Source of the DNA: Lachnospiraceae bacterium
GTDB lineage: Bacteria; Bacillota; Clostridia; Lachnospirales; Lachnospiraceae
NCBI GenBank assembly: GCA_017538995.1
Contig: JAFYHV010000026.1
Span: 1-64,000, forward strand
Direction of reading: 5' to 3'
DNA: 64,000 nucleotides
A model generated the notes under the pieces. The model was not told the origin of the DNA, made no database searches, and worked only from the letters and a program-made list of their open reading frames with translations. Shown here one piece after another: positions 34,769-44,189 of this stretch. Position numbers and translations under genes: made by a program. Numbering within the stretch: position 1 is the first letter of the stretch; every line of letters starts with the position of its first letter.

Positions 34769-36577
34769 TCACTTTACTTCGTATACCCAGATGCCGTAGG
34801 AATCTGTGTCTTTTATGAACGGTTCCTCGCTTATGCTTACAAGGCCGAGTTCGTCGGCATTAATTATTTTAACTGCGGAGAAAACATAATCTCCACCCAT
34901 CTTCTTAAGTTCACTTGTGTTTATATCGATTTCAACCTCGGTATTCTCACCGCGGTAAATGTCAAATCTGTTGCCAAGTTCGGAGGTGTAAATAAAGCAT
35001 CTGTTGCCCCAGTTGTCAAAGTAACCCCTGATACTGTCGTCCGAGGCAAGTTCTTTTTCGATTATCTTTCTGAAATCATGCTTGTAGGATAAAGGATAAT
35101 CGGTTGAATATCCGTCAACCGTATAGAATCCGTTAAAGAGTGCCACTGCAGGATTTACGCCAACCGAAACCACTCTGTATTCGCTCTTGTCTCTTCCGAT
35201 TGCATCTGCTATCTCGGCGTACAAATCTTCCGCGTAATATTTTCTCCAGCTGTCCACATGATAGGTATCAAATACCATCAGGCGGATATTGTGATAAAAA
35301 GGCGACGAAAGATATACGTTATTCGCGTAAATAAAGATAATCGCAAACATTACAGCCACGGGGAATGCAGCCAAATAACGCATCTTTTTGAATATAAATT
35401 CCGTTACAAAAACAGTTGAAATATCGGTCAGAATTGCAAGTTCAAGAATAAGCACGCACATCCAGCAGGCAGGCATTATCCAGTAAATTCTGTTTAACTG
35501 GAATGTCTTGAAAATACCACCCAAATTCTGCCTTAAAGCAACTATCGGCTCCGAGCAGTAAAAGCATGTGAACAGAGAATTTAAAATGTTCGCACCATAA
35601 AAGATACAAAGCAGTTTATATTTGTTGTTTATCTGTAAAACCTTATCTATTTTAGATTTGCTCATAAAATGAACAAGGATGGGAATTCCGATAATGAGTG
35701 CGGGGGCAGAAAGCGCAATAATCTTTGAACAACACTCTGAATGGCTGCCGCCGATATACATCATTTCCTTAAAAAGTGCCCATAGATCATGATAGGAATT
35801 TAAGATTAATTCTTCCCTGTGGGAAATAACCTTTGCAGGTCCGACGGTACTTTTTATGAGGTCCCAGGATGTAATAATCTGTACGACAATTAAAATGACA
35901 TCCGCTATTACAAGATTGCCGATATAGACATTGTGTTTTCTGTCAAATATCGCAAAGCCTATTATCGCAAGTGTCAGGAAACCAATGGACATAAAACCGC
36001 CCCATGCGAGCGTGGTTCCAAGCGCATAGTAAACGAGAATAATAAAATACAGCCAGTATTTATGTTGGTGCACTTTTCCCAGTTTTATGAGCAGGAATAT
36101 TAAAAGCGGGAAACCTACAATGTTAAGTCCGAACATTGATTTGAAGGGAAGATACGAAAAAAGAGACGCCGCAACAAATGATGCGAAAGCGTTATCGGAT
36201 ATTTCTTTTCCCAAAAGATAAACTCCGATGTAACCGGTTATAACGACTATTGTAAGCATAATCGCAAATGCCGCATACGGAGCGAAACGTTTGTAAATAT
36301 AAATACCCCAGAATGTGGAAATGGTGATTGTGTATCTGTTCTGACCACCCATGAATTCGGGGATGAAACTTCCGTTTTTGCCGAAGTTTTTTGCATACAG
36401 AAGATACTTGAAGATTCCGTCATCAAGCTCATCATGAATCATAAAGTATGCATTTTCGCGAAGAACGTAATAGGGAATGAGAAATAACAAAACAGCAAGC
36501 AGTCCCAGCACAAACCAGAACTGCCATTTGTATTTTTCATATTTTAACATTACATTCTTTAGTTTCTCGTTCATCAT
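34769..36577 (-). CDS. Large polytopic membrane protein, YkoS/DUF6044-like
   Basis: The 602-residue protein has around 12 helices in residues 20-430 and a soluble C-terminal part. The first outer loop contains MIHDELDDGIFKYLLYAKNF, with an acidic cluster typical of GT-C-like membrane glycosyltransferases. I place it near the YkoS/DUF6044 family from memory, without certainty. It starts immediately after the nucleoside kinase stop and lacks a good ribosome site, so coupling is likely. It could be a glycosyltransferase or flippase-associated protein of the envelope. Confidence 0.6.
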   Translation of the reverse strand: MMNEKLKNVMLKYEKYKWQFWFVLGLLAVLLFLIPYYVLRENAYFMIHDELDDGIFKYLLYAKNFGKNGSFIPEFMGGQNRYTITISTFWGIYIYKRFAPYAAFAIMLTIVVITGYIGVYLLGKEISDNAFASFVAASLFSYLPFKSMFGLNIVGFPLLIFLLIKLGKVHQHKYWLYFIILVYYALGTTLAWGGFMSIGFLTLAIIGFAIFDRKHNVYIGNLVIADVILIVVQIITSWDLIKSTVGPAKVISHREELILNSYHDLWALFKEMMYIGGSHSECCSKIIALSAPALIIGIPILVHFMSKSKIDKVLQINNKYKLLCIFYGANILNSLFTCFYCSEPIVALRQNLGGIFKTFQLNRIYWIMPACWMCVLILELAILTDISTVFVTEFIFKKMRYLAAFPVAVMFAIIFIYANNVYLSSPFYHNIRLMVFDTYHVDSWRKYYAEDLYAEIADAIGRDKSEYRVVSVGVNPAVALFNGFYTVDGYSTDYPLSYKHDFRKIIEKELASDDSIRGYFDNWGNRCFIYTSELGNRFDIYRGENTEVEIDINTSELKKMGGDYVFSAVKIINADELGLVSISEEPFIKDTDSYGIWVYEVK

Positions 36578-38239
36578 TTATACGTTAAAGCAGGAACCAC
36601 CCACAAATTCTCTTACGATAGAGTTCTTGGGAAGATTCGTTGTGTCCATACAGAGGAAATATTCAAGCAATTTAAGAAGTCTCTTGGCTTCAAAATACTC
36701 AGGATCTTCAGGTTTTACCTGATAAAGAATCGGTTCTGCAATTGCTTTGAGCGCAGCAATCTCATATATCTGAGCCGAGTTAAACATAGCGTCCGCAGTT
36801 TCCTGGAACGGGAATATGTTTTCTTCCTCTCCTCTTCTTACCGAAGGCCACATACCGATGGTTCTCTTAGCCGATGCCGCACGTGTTCTGTAATCTCTTA
36901 CCATACGTCTTAAAAGTCTAGCGTCTGTGGTGGGAATACAGTTATGCTCATCGATATTCAGAGTAGTTAAAGCAGAAATATAAATCTTATATTTGCTTTC
37001 CACGGGAAGTGTGGAACTCATCTTATCGTTAAGTGCATGAATACCTTCGATTACAAGCACGTCATCGGGGCCGAGCTGTTTGAAATTGCCTTTATATTCT
37101 CTTGCACCGATCTTAAAATTGAATGTCGGAATTTCCACTCTCTTGCCGGAGAGAAGTTTGTTCATGTCACTGTTAAAAAGTTTTGTATCGATTGCTTCGA
37201 GGCATTCAAAATTGTAATTGCCGTTTTCATCAAGAGGCGTATCGGCTCTGTTTACAAAATAATCGTCCACTGCAATAGGATGAGGCTTAAGGCCTAATGT
37301 ACGAAGCTGGACGGAAAGTCTGTGTGAAAAGCTTGTCTTTCCTGATGAGGAAGGACCTGCAATCATAATAAATTTAACGCCTTTTCTTGCCGCAATATCC
37401 TTGGCGATTTCACTGATTCTTCTCTCCTGCAGAGCTTCCTGAACGAGTACCATATCGTCAATATCGCCCGAGCAGATGCAGTCATTCAAATCGCCCACAG
37501 TATCAATACCGAGCATATCTCCCCATCTAGTGGCGGTCATCATTGTTTCAAATACTTTTTCAAGAGGCACAAACTCTTCGAGTACTTCGGGAGCAGTTCT
37601 TCTCGGAAGATTTAAGATAAAGCCTTCTTTGTATTTAAGTACTTCGAAAAGCTTCACATATCCGCAGTCGGGTAGCATGTATCCGTAATAATAATCAAAA
37701 TATCCGTCAAGTTCGTAGAGATTGATTACAGAGCTCTTTCTGTATTTGATAAGTTTAAGCTTATCTTCCATTCCCTGTGCGGCAAAAATCTTACCTGCTT
37801 CCTCAACAGGCTTGGTTGATTTTATAATCGGAGTAGAATTATCCGAAAGCTCGCGCATTCTTTTTTCAAGTTTCTTTGCAAGAGCACTTGTTACCTTAAA
37901 ATCTCCGTCGCCTGAGAAATAATATCCGGTATTAACCGAAAACTCGAGCTTAATTTTATTTATTTTATCTTCGCCGATAACATCGCTGCAGGCTTTCATG
38001 AACATAAGCACGGCAGTTCTTTTAAATGTTCTGTATCCTGTGCCATCCTTAACATCCAAAAACTCTATCACGCCGTCCGCATCAAGTTTCTTGGCAAGTT
38101 CTTTCATTTTGCCGTTGAAAATAGCAATTGCAATATCGCTCGTAAAATCATCTTTAAAATCTTTTGCTATCTCTTCAAATGTCGTACCTTCGGGATATTT
38201 TTTTGATTTCTTTCCAACCTTTACTTTGTAAGTATTCAT
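36578..38239 (-). CDS. Nucleoside (uridine-type) kinase with TGS and synthetase-like N-terminus
   Basis: The 553-residue protein starts with a TGS-like segment (KKYPEGTTFEEIAKDF), continues with a threonyl-tRNA synthetase-like editing region (residues about 60-240, including GYYFSGDGDFKVT) and ends with a P-loop kinase: IMIAGPSSSGKTSFSHRL near 290, VDDYFVNRADTP and EGIHALND. This arrangement is common in Clostridia and is annotated as uridine kinase-like; it should phosphorylate uridine or cytidine, or another small substrate. RBS GAGAGG precedes the start. The N-terminal parts could bind nucleotides or RNA. Confidence 0.88.
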   Translation of the reverse strand: MNTYKVKVGKKSKKYPEGTTFEEIAKDFKDDFTSDIAIAIFNGKMKELAKKLDADGVIEFLDVKDGTGYRTFKRTAVLMFMKACSDVIGEDKINKIKLEFSVNTGYYFSGDGDFKVTSALAKKLEKRMRELSDNSTPIIKSTKPVEEAGKIFAAQGMEDKLKLIKYRKSSVINLYELDGYFDYYYGYMLPDCGYVKLFEVLKYKEGFILNLPRRTAPEVLEEFVPLEKVFETMMTATRWGDMLGIDTVGDLNDCICSGDIDDMVLVQEALQERRISEIAKDIAARKGVKFIMIAGPSSSGKTSFSHRLSVQLRTLGLKPHPIAVDDYFVNRADTPLDENGNYNFECLEAIDTKLFNSDMNKLLSGKRVEIPTFNFKIGAREYKGNFKQLGPDDVLVIEGIHALNDKMSSTLPVESKYKIYISALTTLNIDEHNCIPTTDARLLRRMVRDYRTRAASAKRTIGMWPSVRRGEEENIFPFQETADAMFNSAQIYEIAALKAIAEPILYQVKPEDPEYFEAKRLLKLLEYFLCMDTTNLPKNSIVREFVGGSCFNV

Positions 38240-38254
38240 GTGTAACCTCTCAAA

Positions 38255-38283
38255 TTATGTAAACTAATTTAATTTATGTAAAC
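38255..38283. repeat. Two direct copies of TTATGTAAAC between radA and the kinase gene
   Basis: The 10-mer TTATGTAAAC occurs at 38255-38264 and 38274-38283, nine bases apart, filling much of the 44-base gap. The same 10-mer occurs at 951-960 and 62003-62012, as its complement at 14860-14869, and once inside a gene at 779-788. This suggests a binding site or small repeated element. Confidence 0.6.
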
Positions 38284-39651
38284 CTATATTTTCAGTTCCT
38301 TGATATTTTCAATAAACGTAAGTTCCATACCGCTTACATCCTGAATGCTCTTTTTACAGGATGCGGGAAGAATGCACTTTTTAAAGCCGAGTTTCTTTGC
38401 TTCGTTTACTCGTACGTCAGCCTGTGCTATGGCTCTTACTTCGCCTGACAAACCAACTTCTCCGAAGACTGCGATATCTTCTTTTACGGGCTTGTTGTGG
38501 AAGCTTGAAAGAATTGCAACGACAAGTCCCAAATCCACTGCGGGTTCCGATACTTTGATACCGCCCGCAACATTTATGTATGCATCGCAGTTTCCGAACG
38601 GCAGGCCCATCTTCTTTTCAAGCACGGCCATTAAGAGATTGACTCTGTTTAAATCAACACCGTCGGACTGACGTCTCGGAATACCGAAGTTTGTTGTGGT
38701 GATAAGTGCCTGAATCTCTATGAAGATCGGTCTTGTGCCCTCCATCGAGCAGGAAACAACATTTCCCGAAGAACCTACAGGTCTTCCCGAAAGCATAAAT
38801 TCCGAGGGATTTGCGACCTCCACGAGGCCCTGGTTTCTCATCTCGAATACACCAATCTCATTGGTAGATCCGAAACGGTTTTTAACACCTCTTAAAATCC
38901 TGTAGGAAGCATGTCTGTCGCCCTCGAAATAAAGCACCGTATCAACCATATGCTCAAGCATTTTGGGTCCCGCAACATTTCCGTCCTTGGTTACGTGTCC
39001 GACTATAAAAATCGAAACGCCCAGCCCTTTGGCGAGTCTCATTAAAACTCCCGTTGCTTCCCTTACCTGTGATACGCTTCCCGGAGCAGATGCCACATCC
39101 TCTAAAAACATGGTCTGAATGGAATCGATTACAACCACTTCGGGTTTGGTCTCTTCTATGACTTCTTTTATGTCATCAAGGCAGGTTTCGCAGTAGAGTT
39201 TAACGTTATCCTTAAACTCTCCTATTCTGTCGGCACGCAGTTTAATCTGAGCGGCCGATTCCTCGCCCGAAACATATAATATATTTTTTCCTGAATCTCC
39301 GAGAGATTTGCAGACCTGCAAAAGAAGCGTCGATTTACCGATTCCGGGATCGCCGCCTATTAGAGTTAAAGAGCCCCAAACGATACCACCGCCCAGGACT
39401 CTGTCAAGTTCACCGATATTTGTTTTTATTTTGTCTTCTTTTTTTATCTCAACTTTTGAGACAGGGATTATGACGGTCTTTTCCGATGTGCTTCTCTTTG
39501 TCGAAGGTGAACCTTTTACGGACTGTTTGTTATCAAGTCCTTCCTTAAAAGTGTTCCAAGCCTTGCATCCCGGGCACTGGCCCATCCACTTCGGTGATTC
39601 ATAACCGCATTCCGTACAAAAGAAAACGGTTTTAACTTTATCCTTTGACAT
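38284..39651 (-). CDS. radA: DNA repair protein RadA
   Basis: The 455-residue protein has the N-terminal C4 zinc finger (CTECGYESPKWMGQCPGC), the Walker A motif GGDPGIGKST near residue 93, the RadA-specific KNRFGS motif in the middle and a C-terminal Lon-like domain (CDAYINVAGGIKVSEPAVDL). It helps branch migration and processing of recombination intermediates. It follows the 132-residue protein gene by seven bases and is followed after 44 bases by the nucleoside kinase. Confidence 0.97.
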   Translation of the reverse strand: MSKDKVKTVFFCTECGYESPKWMGQCPGCKAWNTFKEGLDNKQSVKGSPSTKRSTSEKTVIIPVSKVEIKKEDKIKTNIGELDRVLGGGIVWGSLTLIGGDPGIGKSTLLLQVCKSLGDSGKNILYVSGEESAAQIKLRADRIGEFKDNVKLYCETCLDDIKEVIEETKPEVVVIDSIQTMFLEDVASAPGSVSQVREATGVLMRLAKGLGVSIFIVGHVTKDGNVAGPKMLEHMVDTVLYFEGDRHASYRILRGVKNRFGSTNEIGVFEMRNQGLVEVANPSEFMLSGRPVGSSGNVVSCSMEGTRPIFIEIQALITTTNFGIPRRQSDGVDLNRVNLLMAVLEKKMGLPFGNCDAYINVAGGIKVSEPAVDLGLVVAILSSFHNKPVKEDIAVFGEVGLSGEVRAIAQADVRVNEAKKLGFKKCILPASCKKSIQDVSGMELTFIENIKELKI

Positions 39652-39658
39652 AAACCCT

Positions 39659-40057
39659 CTATTTGACTATTTTTATGTCTTTTACTTCTCCTTTTGAAAG
39701 TTCAACCGAAAAACTTACCTTACCGGAGCCGTTTGACTTCATTTTACCGATTGATTTTCCGTCGATTGAAATATCGTATTCGGTATTCTCTTCAAGTCCA
39801 ACGGTAATCTGTGAATCCTTATCTGATTCTACTTTAAAAAATAATCCGTTATCGTTTTCTTCAAAATCCGTAACATTGGTACCCGGAACCGACTCAAAAA
39901 GGAATAAACCGTTCTTTTCGAGCTTCGTCATTGTATTGTATGTCTTGATCTTATACAGATCGCCGCAGTGAGGAAAATCCTCTTTCTTCTGCTTTTCGGG
40001 AAGTTCGTAATTTCCGAATGCAAGTTTCCCGTTTTCCGAAGTACTGATGATATCCAT
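39659..40057 (-). CDS. Small beta-rich protein of unknown function upstream of radA
   Basis: The 132-residue protein has no signal peptide or membrane helix. It begins DIISTSENGKLAFGNYELPEKQK and continues with alternating strands such as FFKVESDKDSQITVGLEENT and KVSFSVELSKGEVKDIKIVK, suggesting a beta-sandwich. Similar Lachnospiraceae proteins are sometimes labelled 'endosialidase', for which I see no support here. It is co-directional with radA at seven bases. A TATAAT at about 90 bases upstream may be its promoter, but no good -35 is present. Confidence 0.7.
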   Translation of the reverse strand: MDIISTSENGKLAFGNYELPEKQKKEDFPHCGDLYKIKTYNTMTKLEKNGLFLFESVPGTNVTDFEENDNGLFFKVESDKDSQITVGLEENTEYDISIDGKSIGKMKSNGSGKVSFSVELSKGEVKDIKIVK

Positions 40058-40186
40058 TTAAATACCCCCATTTAATATTTGTTAATGTCCCCTCTATCCG
40101 ATTTTTCTAGCTAAAACGCCGGGGCAAATTCTTATATTTCGGATGATTTTATTATACCTTAAAGCAGACTTAATTTCTATAAATTT

Positions 40187-42640
40187 TTAGTGAAAATTTA
40201 CCTTTCCCTTGTTGAACGAAACTTTAACAGTATCGCCTTCTTCAATGTTTCCGGAAAGTATTTCGCTGGCTAAAGGATCCTCAATATCAATCATAATTCC
40301 GCGTCTTAAAGGTCTTGCTCCCATCAAAGGATTCGAGAATTTGTCGACAATATGATTTTTAAGGGCTACCGTGAATTTAAGGTCAATATTCATCTGCTCT
40401 TTGGCACGCTTTGCAAGGTTTGAAAGAAGGAGTGACGTAATGTCTTCAAGTTCCTTGCGGTCAAGCTTGTGGAATACGATAAAATCATCGATTCTGTTGA
40501 TAAACTCGGGCTTAAAGAGCTGTTTAACCTCTTCCATTACGTTTGCTTTCATCTTTTCGTAATTCTGCTCTTTGGTTTCCTTGCTGCCGAAGCCTAAATT
40601 CTTGGGCTCGGTGATTCTCTTGGCACCGACATTCGAGGTCATGATGATGATTGTGTTTTTAAAGTTGATCTTTCTGCCCTGAGAATCGGTTACCTGGCCG
40701 TCGTCAAGAATCTGTAAGAGCACGTTAAAAACATCCGGATGAGCCTTTTCGATTTCATCAAAAAGAACTACCGAATAAGGATTTTTTCTTACTCTCTCGG
40801 AAAGCTGTCCGCCGTCATCAAATCCCACATATCCGGGAGGCGAACCAAGTATCTTGGATACCGAATGTGCTTCCATGTATTCGGACATATCAACTCTTAT
40901 AAGCGAATCTTCAGAGCCGAATACAGCTTCTGCGAGTGCCTTTGAAAGTTCTGTTTTACCTACACCTGTAGGTCCTAAGAATACAAAACTTCCGATAGGA
41001 CGCTTGGGGTCCGATAAACCGATACGTCCACGTCTAATGGCCTTACTTACGGCTTCAACAGCCTCATCCTGGCCTATGATTCTTTTATGAAGGTTCTTCT
41101 CAAGTCCGATAAGCCTGTCGGACTCTTTCTTTGAAAGCTCGGAAACAGGCACTTTACTCCATCTTGAGATAACCTTTTCAACCTCATCGACGGTAACTGC
41201 CTTTTCGCTCTTCTTCTTTCTTCTCTTCTCGGCTGCTTCGGACTTTCTTAATGTCTCGAATAAAACATCCTGCTCTTTCTTTGCCTCTCCCGCTTTTTCG
41301 AATTCACCGTTTTCGATGGACTCTTTCATAATGCGGTCGCATTCAAAGATTTTTTCTCGTAAAAGACGTATTTTATCCGAAGGCTTGTAGCCTGTAAGTG
41401 AAACAAGCGCAGCAGCCTCATCCATTACGTCAATAGCCTTGTCGGGAAGATTTCTGTCGGTAATATATCTGTCGGAAAGATTAACGCAGGCTTCAATAGC
41501 CTCTTTATCATAAACGACATTGTGATGCTCTTCGTATTTATGCTTTATGCCCATAAGAATACTTAATGTATCCTCTTTGGTGGGCTGCGAAACCGCTATG
41601 GGCTGGAATCTTCTCTCAAGTGCAGCATCCTTTTCAAAATACTTTCTGAATTCTTCTTCTGTTGTGGCGCCGATTAACTGTATTTCTCCGCGCGATAATG
41701 CGGGCTTTAAGATATTTGATGCATCAAGTGTGCCCTTTGCACCGCCTGCACCGATCAGAGTGTGAATTTCGTCCATAAAAAGGATTATATTGCCGTCTTC
41801 CGATACTTCTTCGATAACGGCCTTCAATCTCTTCTCAAACTCACCACGGTACTGTGTACCTGCCACGAGTGATGACATGTCAAGAGAAAGTATTCTTTTA
41901 TCTTTTATGATGTCGGGAACGCTTCCGTCTGCCATTCTCTGCGCAAGTCCTTCTACAATAGCTGTTTTGCCTACGCCGGGCTGGCCTACAAGGCAGGGAT
42001 TGTTCTTGCTTCTTCTTGCAAGTACCTGAATAATACGCATAATCTCGTCATCCCTTCCGATAACGGGATCAAGTTCGCCGTTTGCAGCCATTTCCGTGAT
42101 GTCTTTTGTATAATCCTCGAGGCTGAATCTCTGAGGACCTTCACCCATGGGACTTTCCTCGGCTCTTACATATTCGTCGGGAATATAGCCTTCATCGTCA
42201 AATCCGAAGTTTGCGGCTATTTCTTCCGCAATCTTAGAAACGGGAGTGCCTGTGTCTTTTAGGAGATATAAAAGAAGGTTGTACGCCAGGCATTTATCTT
42301 CTGTCACGATGGCATAAAGAATATGCTCCGTACCTATAAGATCGGAACCTGTATCTCTTGCAACTTTTTCTGCGACATCAAGTATCTTTTTTACCTGGGG
42401 TGTTAAGTCAAGTTTGCCCTTTACAACCACTTTTCTTAACGATTCGCTTCTTGAATCGAAGCATTTCTTAATGGCTGCACATGTGATTCCGTGAGAATCA
42501 AGAATAGTGCCTGCGAGTGATTCGCTGCACTTTGCAAGACCGTATAAAAGATGCTGGGTATCAAGCGCACTTGCACCGAGCGTCTTTCCTATCTGATTGG
42601 CATATTTTAGTACCAGTTTGCTCTGTTCGTTTAATTCCAT
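40187..42640 (-). CDS. clpC: ATP-dependent Clp protease ATP-binding subunit ClpC
   Basis: The 817-residue AAA+ unfoldase has the N-terminal double repeat domain (residues about 1-140), a first ATPase module with GQPGVGKTAIVEG, a UVR-like middle segment (GEFEKAGEAKKEQDVLF) that distinguishes ClpC from ClpA, and a second module with GPTGVGKTELSK. It feeds substrates to ClpP. The usual ctsR-mcsA-mcsB partners are not next to it. The gene begins 15 bases after a terminator that follows the SH3b gene and has no obvious promoter in that gap, so transcription may depend on read-through. Confidence 0.96.
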   Translation of the reverse strand: MELNEQSKLVLKYANQIGKTLGASALDTQHLLYGLAKCSESLAGTILDSHGITCAAIKKCFDSRSESLRKVVVKGKLDLTPQVKKILDVAEKVARDTGSDLIGTEHILYAIVTEDKCLAYNLLLYLLKDTGTPVSKIAEEIAANFGFDDEGYIPDEYVRAEESPMGEGPQRFSLEDYTKDITEMAANGELDPVIGRDDEIMRIIQVLARRSKNNPCLVGQPGVGKTAIVEGLAQRMADGSVPDIIKDKRILSLDMSSLVAGTQYRGEFEKRLKAVIEEVSEDGNIILFMDEIHTLIGAGGAKGTLDASNILKPALSRGEIQLIGATTEEEFRKYFEKDAALERRFQPIAVSQPTKEDTLSILMGIKHKYEEHHNVVYDKEAIEACVNLSDRYITDRNLPDKAIDVMDEAAALVSLTGYKPSDKIRLLREKIFECDRIMKESIENGEFEKAGEAKKEQDVLFETLRKSEAAEKRRKKKSEKAVTVDEVEKVISRWSKVPVSELSKKESDRLIGLEKNLHKRIIGQDEAVEAVSKAIRRGRIGLSDPKRPIGSFVFLGPTGVGKTELSKALAEAVFGSEDSLIRVDMSEYMEAHSVSKILGSPPGYVGFDDGGQLSERVRKNPYSVVLFDEIEKAHPDVFNVLLQILDDGQVTDSQGRKINFKNTIIIMTSNVGAKRITEPKNLGFGSKETKEQNYEKMKANVMEEVKQLFKPEFINRIDDFIVFHKLDRKELEDITSLLLSNLAKRAKEQMNIDLKFTVALKNHIVDKFSNPLMGARPLRRGIMIDIEDPLASEILSGNIEEGDTVKVSFNKGKVNFH

Positions 42641-42654
42641 AAATAATTCCCTTA

Positions 42655-42685
42655 TAAAGAAGCCTCTGTTATTTCTAACAGAGGC
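42655..42685 (-). terminator. Terminator between the SH3b gene and clpC
   Basis: On the minus strand GCCTCTGTTA and TAACAGAGGC pair around a GAAA loop, followed by TTCTTT. It lies 11 bases after the SH3b stop. It could work as an attenuator for clpC if clpC has no separate promoter. Confidence 0.85.
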
Positions 42686-42696
42686 TTTAAAATTTA

Positions 42697-44112
42697 TTAG
42701 ATATCAATGAAATCTATGTCGTCGTCATCATCCACGTCGTCATAATATTCATCATCCTCGGCTTCGTCATCAACCTCGGTAGTAAAGTAATTTAAGAACT
42801 TGTCTTTTGCTTTCGCCGCTTTACTCTGCTTGGGTTCTTTTTCTGCTCTTGCCGAAGTTCTGTCTTCTCTTGAAGAACGTCCTCTGGAATTCTCTATTGA
42901 AGAAACGGGGATTTCGTCTTCATCTTCTTCGTCTTCATAATCGTCATAGTCGTAATCGTCGTCATTTTCAACGCCCTTTGAAAGTTTTAACGCCATGAAG
43001 AATACTGCTGCAAGAAGAAGGATAATTACAATAATAAGAACTATAAGGATAACCTTTAAGTCGATTCCGAAAATCTTTCCTGCGGAATCTTTATCTTTCT
43101 TCTTGGCTGTTGCCTCGAAGAGTCCGTCGTATGCGACGTATGTGCTGTTCTTCTCATCGAGAACATACCATCCGGTAATCTCTCTTTCGTTCATACCGTA
43201 GATGATGTAGAAATCGCCTTTATGCCATACCTTTTCGCCTGTCTCAAGCTGAACTTCTTCAAATCCGTCAGGAAGATTGGTAGGAGCTTCGTAAGGCTGA
43301 AGAGGTGTGATACCTTTCTTAACTTCTGCAGGTTCTTCTGTTGCAGGAGTATCAGGATTCTCTACGGGTTCATCCGTACCTGTTTCTGTTGTGCCGGGAT
43401 CTTCGGGTGTTGTGGTATCGGGATTATCCGTAGTTGTTGAATCGATGTTTGTTTCAGCAGGTGTATTGGTGGGTTTTGTGAATGTAAGAAGGTCGCTTCT
43501 TATGAAACCTGATTTGTTTGCACCGTCTGCCGTAAATGTAACTTTGTACCACTTGTATCCGTCGGAAGCTGAAGCTTCACCTGTAACTGTAACTTCTGTA
43601 TTCTTCTGAGCCTTTGCAATTAAGTCTGAAGAAGCTGAAGCCTGTGAACGGATATTAACCACATCACCTGCGATGTATGCGGGCTTTGCATCAACGTTTG
43701 TTACGTTGGTTGTTGTGGTTGTAGTTGTGGTTGTAGTTGTAGTGTTTGTGTTTGTGTTAGTGTTTGTATTGGTATTAGTGTTTGTATTGTTGTTTGTGGT
43801 TGCAGCATCGCCCTTGGTAATGAAGTCTGCTCTTACATAACCTGTGGTTCCTGTAGCAGTTGTAATCTTGTACCAGAGTACGTTCTGTGCATTTGTCTTC
43901 TCTTCAACAATGGTAACCTTGTCACCGGAATTAACTTTACCCAGAGAAGTACTTGTTGCATCTGCTTCCGAACGAATATTTACGTTTGAATCATTTACCG
44001 TACCTGTTGTATCTGCCTTAGCTGTTATAGGTAAAAGGAAAAGACAAACAAGAAGAATTGCAAATGCCGAAATTCCGTTTCTCCAAAAGTTTTTTCTATT
44101 AATTAATTTCAT
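42697..44112 (-). CDS. Type I membrane protein with two bacterial SH3 domains and Thr/Asn linker
   Basis: The 471-residue protein has a signal peptide (residues 1-33, ending ITAKA) and two SH3_3 domains. The first starts GTVNDSNVNIRSEADATS and the second AGDVVNIRSQASASSD. They are joined by a linker of alternating Asn-Thr and then a run of Thr (about residues 108-136). A Thr/Glu/Pro-rich segment, a WHKGDFYIIYG module, one membrane helix (about residues 350-374) and a strongly acidic cytoplasmic tail follow. SH3b domains bind cell-wall peptides, so the protein probably links wall to membrane. It has its own promoter and terminator. Confidence 0.85.
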   Translation of the reverse strand: MKLINRKNFWRNGISAFAILLVCLFLLPITAKADTTGTVNDSNVNIRSEADATSTSLGKVNSGDKVTIVEEKTNAQNVLWYKITTATGTTGYVRADFITKGDAATTNNNTNTNTNTNTNTNTNTTTTTTTTTTTTNVTNVDAKPAYIAGDVVNIRSQASASSDLIAKAQKNTEVTVTGEASASDGYKWYKVTFTADGANKSGFIRSDLLTFTKPTNTPAETNIDSTTTDNPDTTTPEDPGTTETGTDEPVENPDTPATEEPAEVKKGITPLQPYEAPTNLPDGFEEVQLETGEKVWHKGDFYIIYGMNEREITGWYVLDEKNSTYVAYDGLFEATAKKKDKDSAGKIFGIDLKVILIVLIIVIILLLAAVFFMALKLSKGVENDDDYDYDDYEDEEDEDEIPVSSIENSRGRSSREDRTSARAEKEPKQSKAAKAKDKFLNYFTTEVDDEAEDDEYYDDVDDDDDIDFIDI

Positions 44113-44152
44113 CTGTTAATCACCTCGTAAAATGTATTTATACATCTAATAA

Positions 44153-44181
44153 AATATACATTTTTTTACTTAAAAAGTCAA
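44153..44181 (-). promoter_or_regulatory. Promoter of the SH3b protein gene
   Basis: On the minus strand TTGACT and TATATT are 17 bases apart, with the -10 about 40 bases before the ATG. It lies in the gap after purD; RBS GAGGTGA follows. Confidence 0.7.
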
Positions 44182-44189
44182 ATCTGCAC

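Noticed and set aside
39659..40057. Endosialidase assignment for the small protein upstream of radA
   Set aside because: No catalytic motif or beta-propeller is visible in 132 residues.
43690..43800. Repetitive stretch as CRISPR or non-coding repeat
   Set aside because: It is in frame within the SH3b gene and encodes an Asn/Thr linker.
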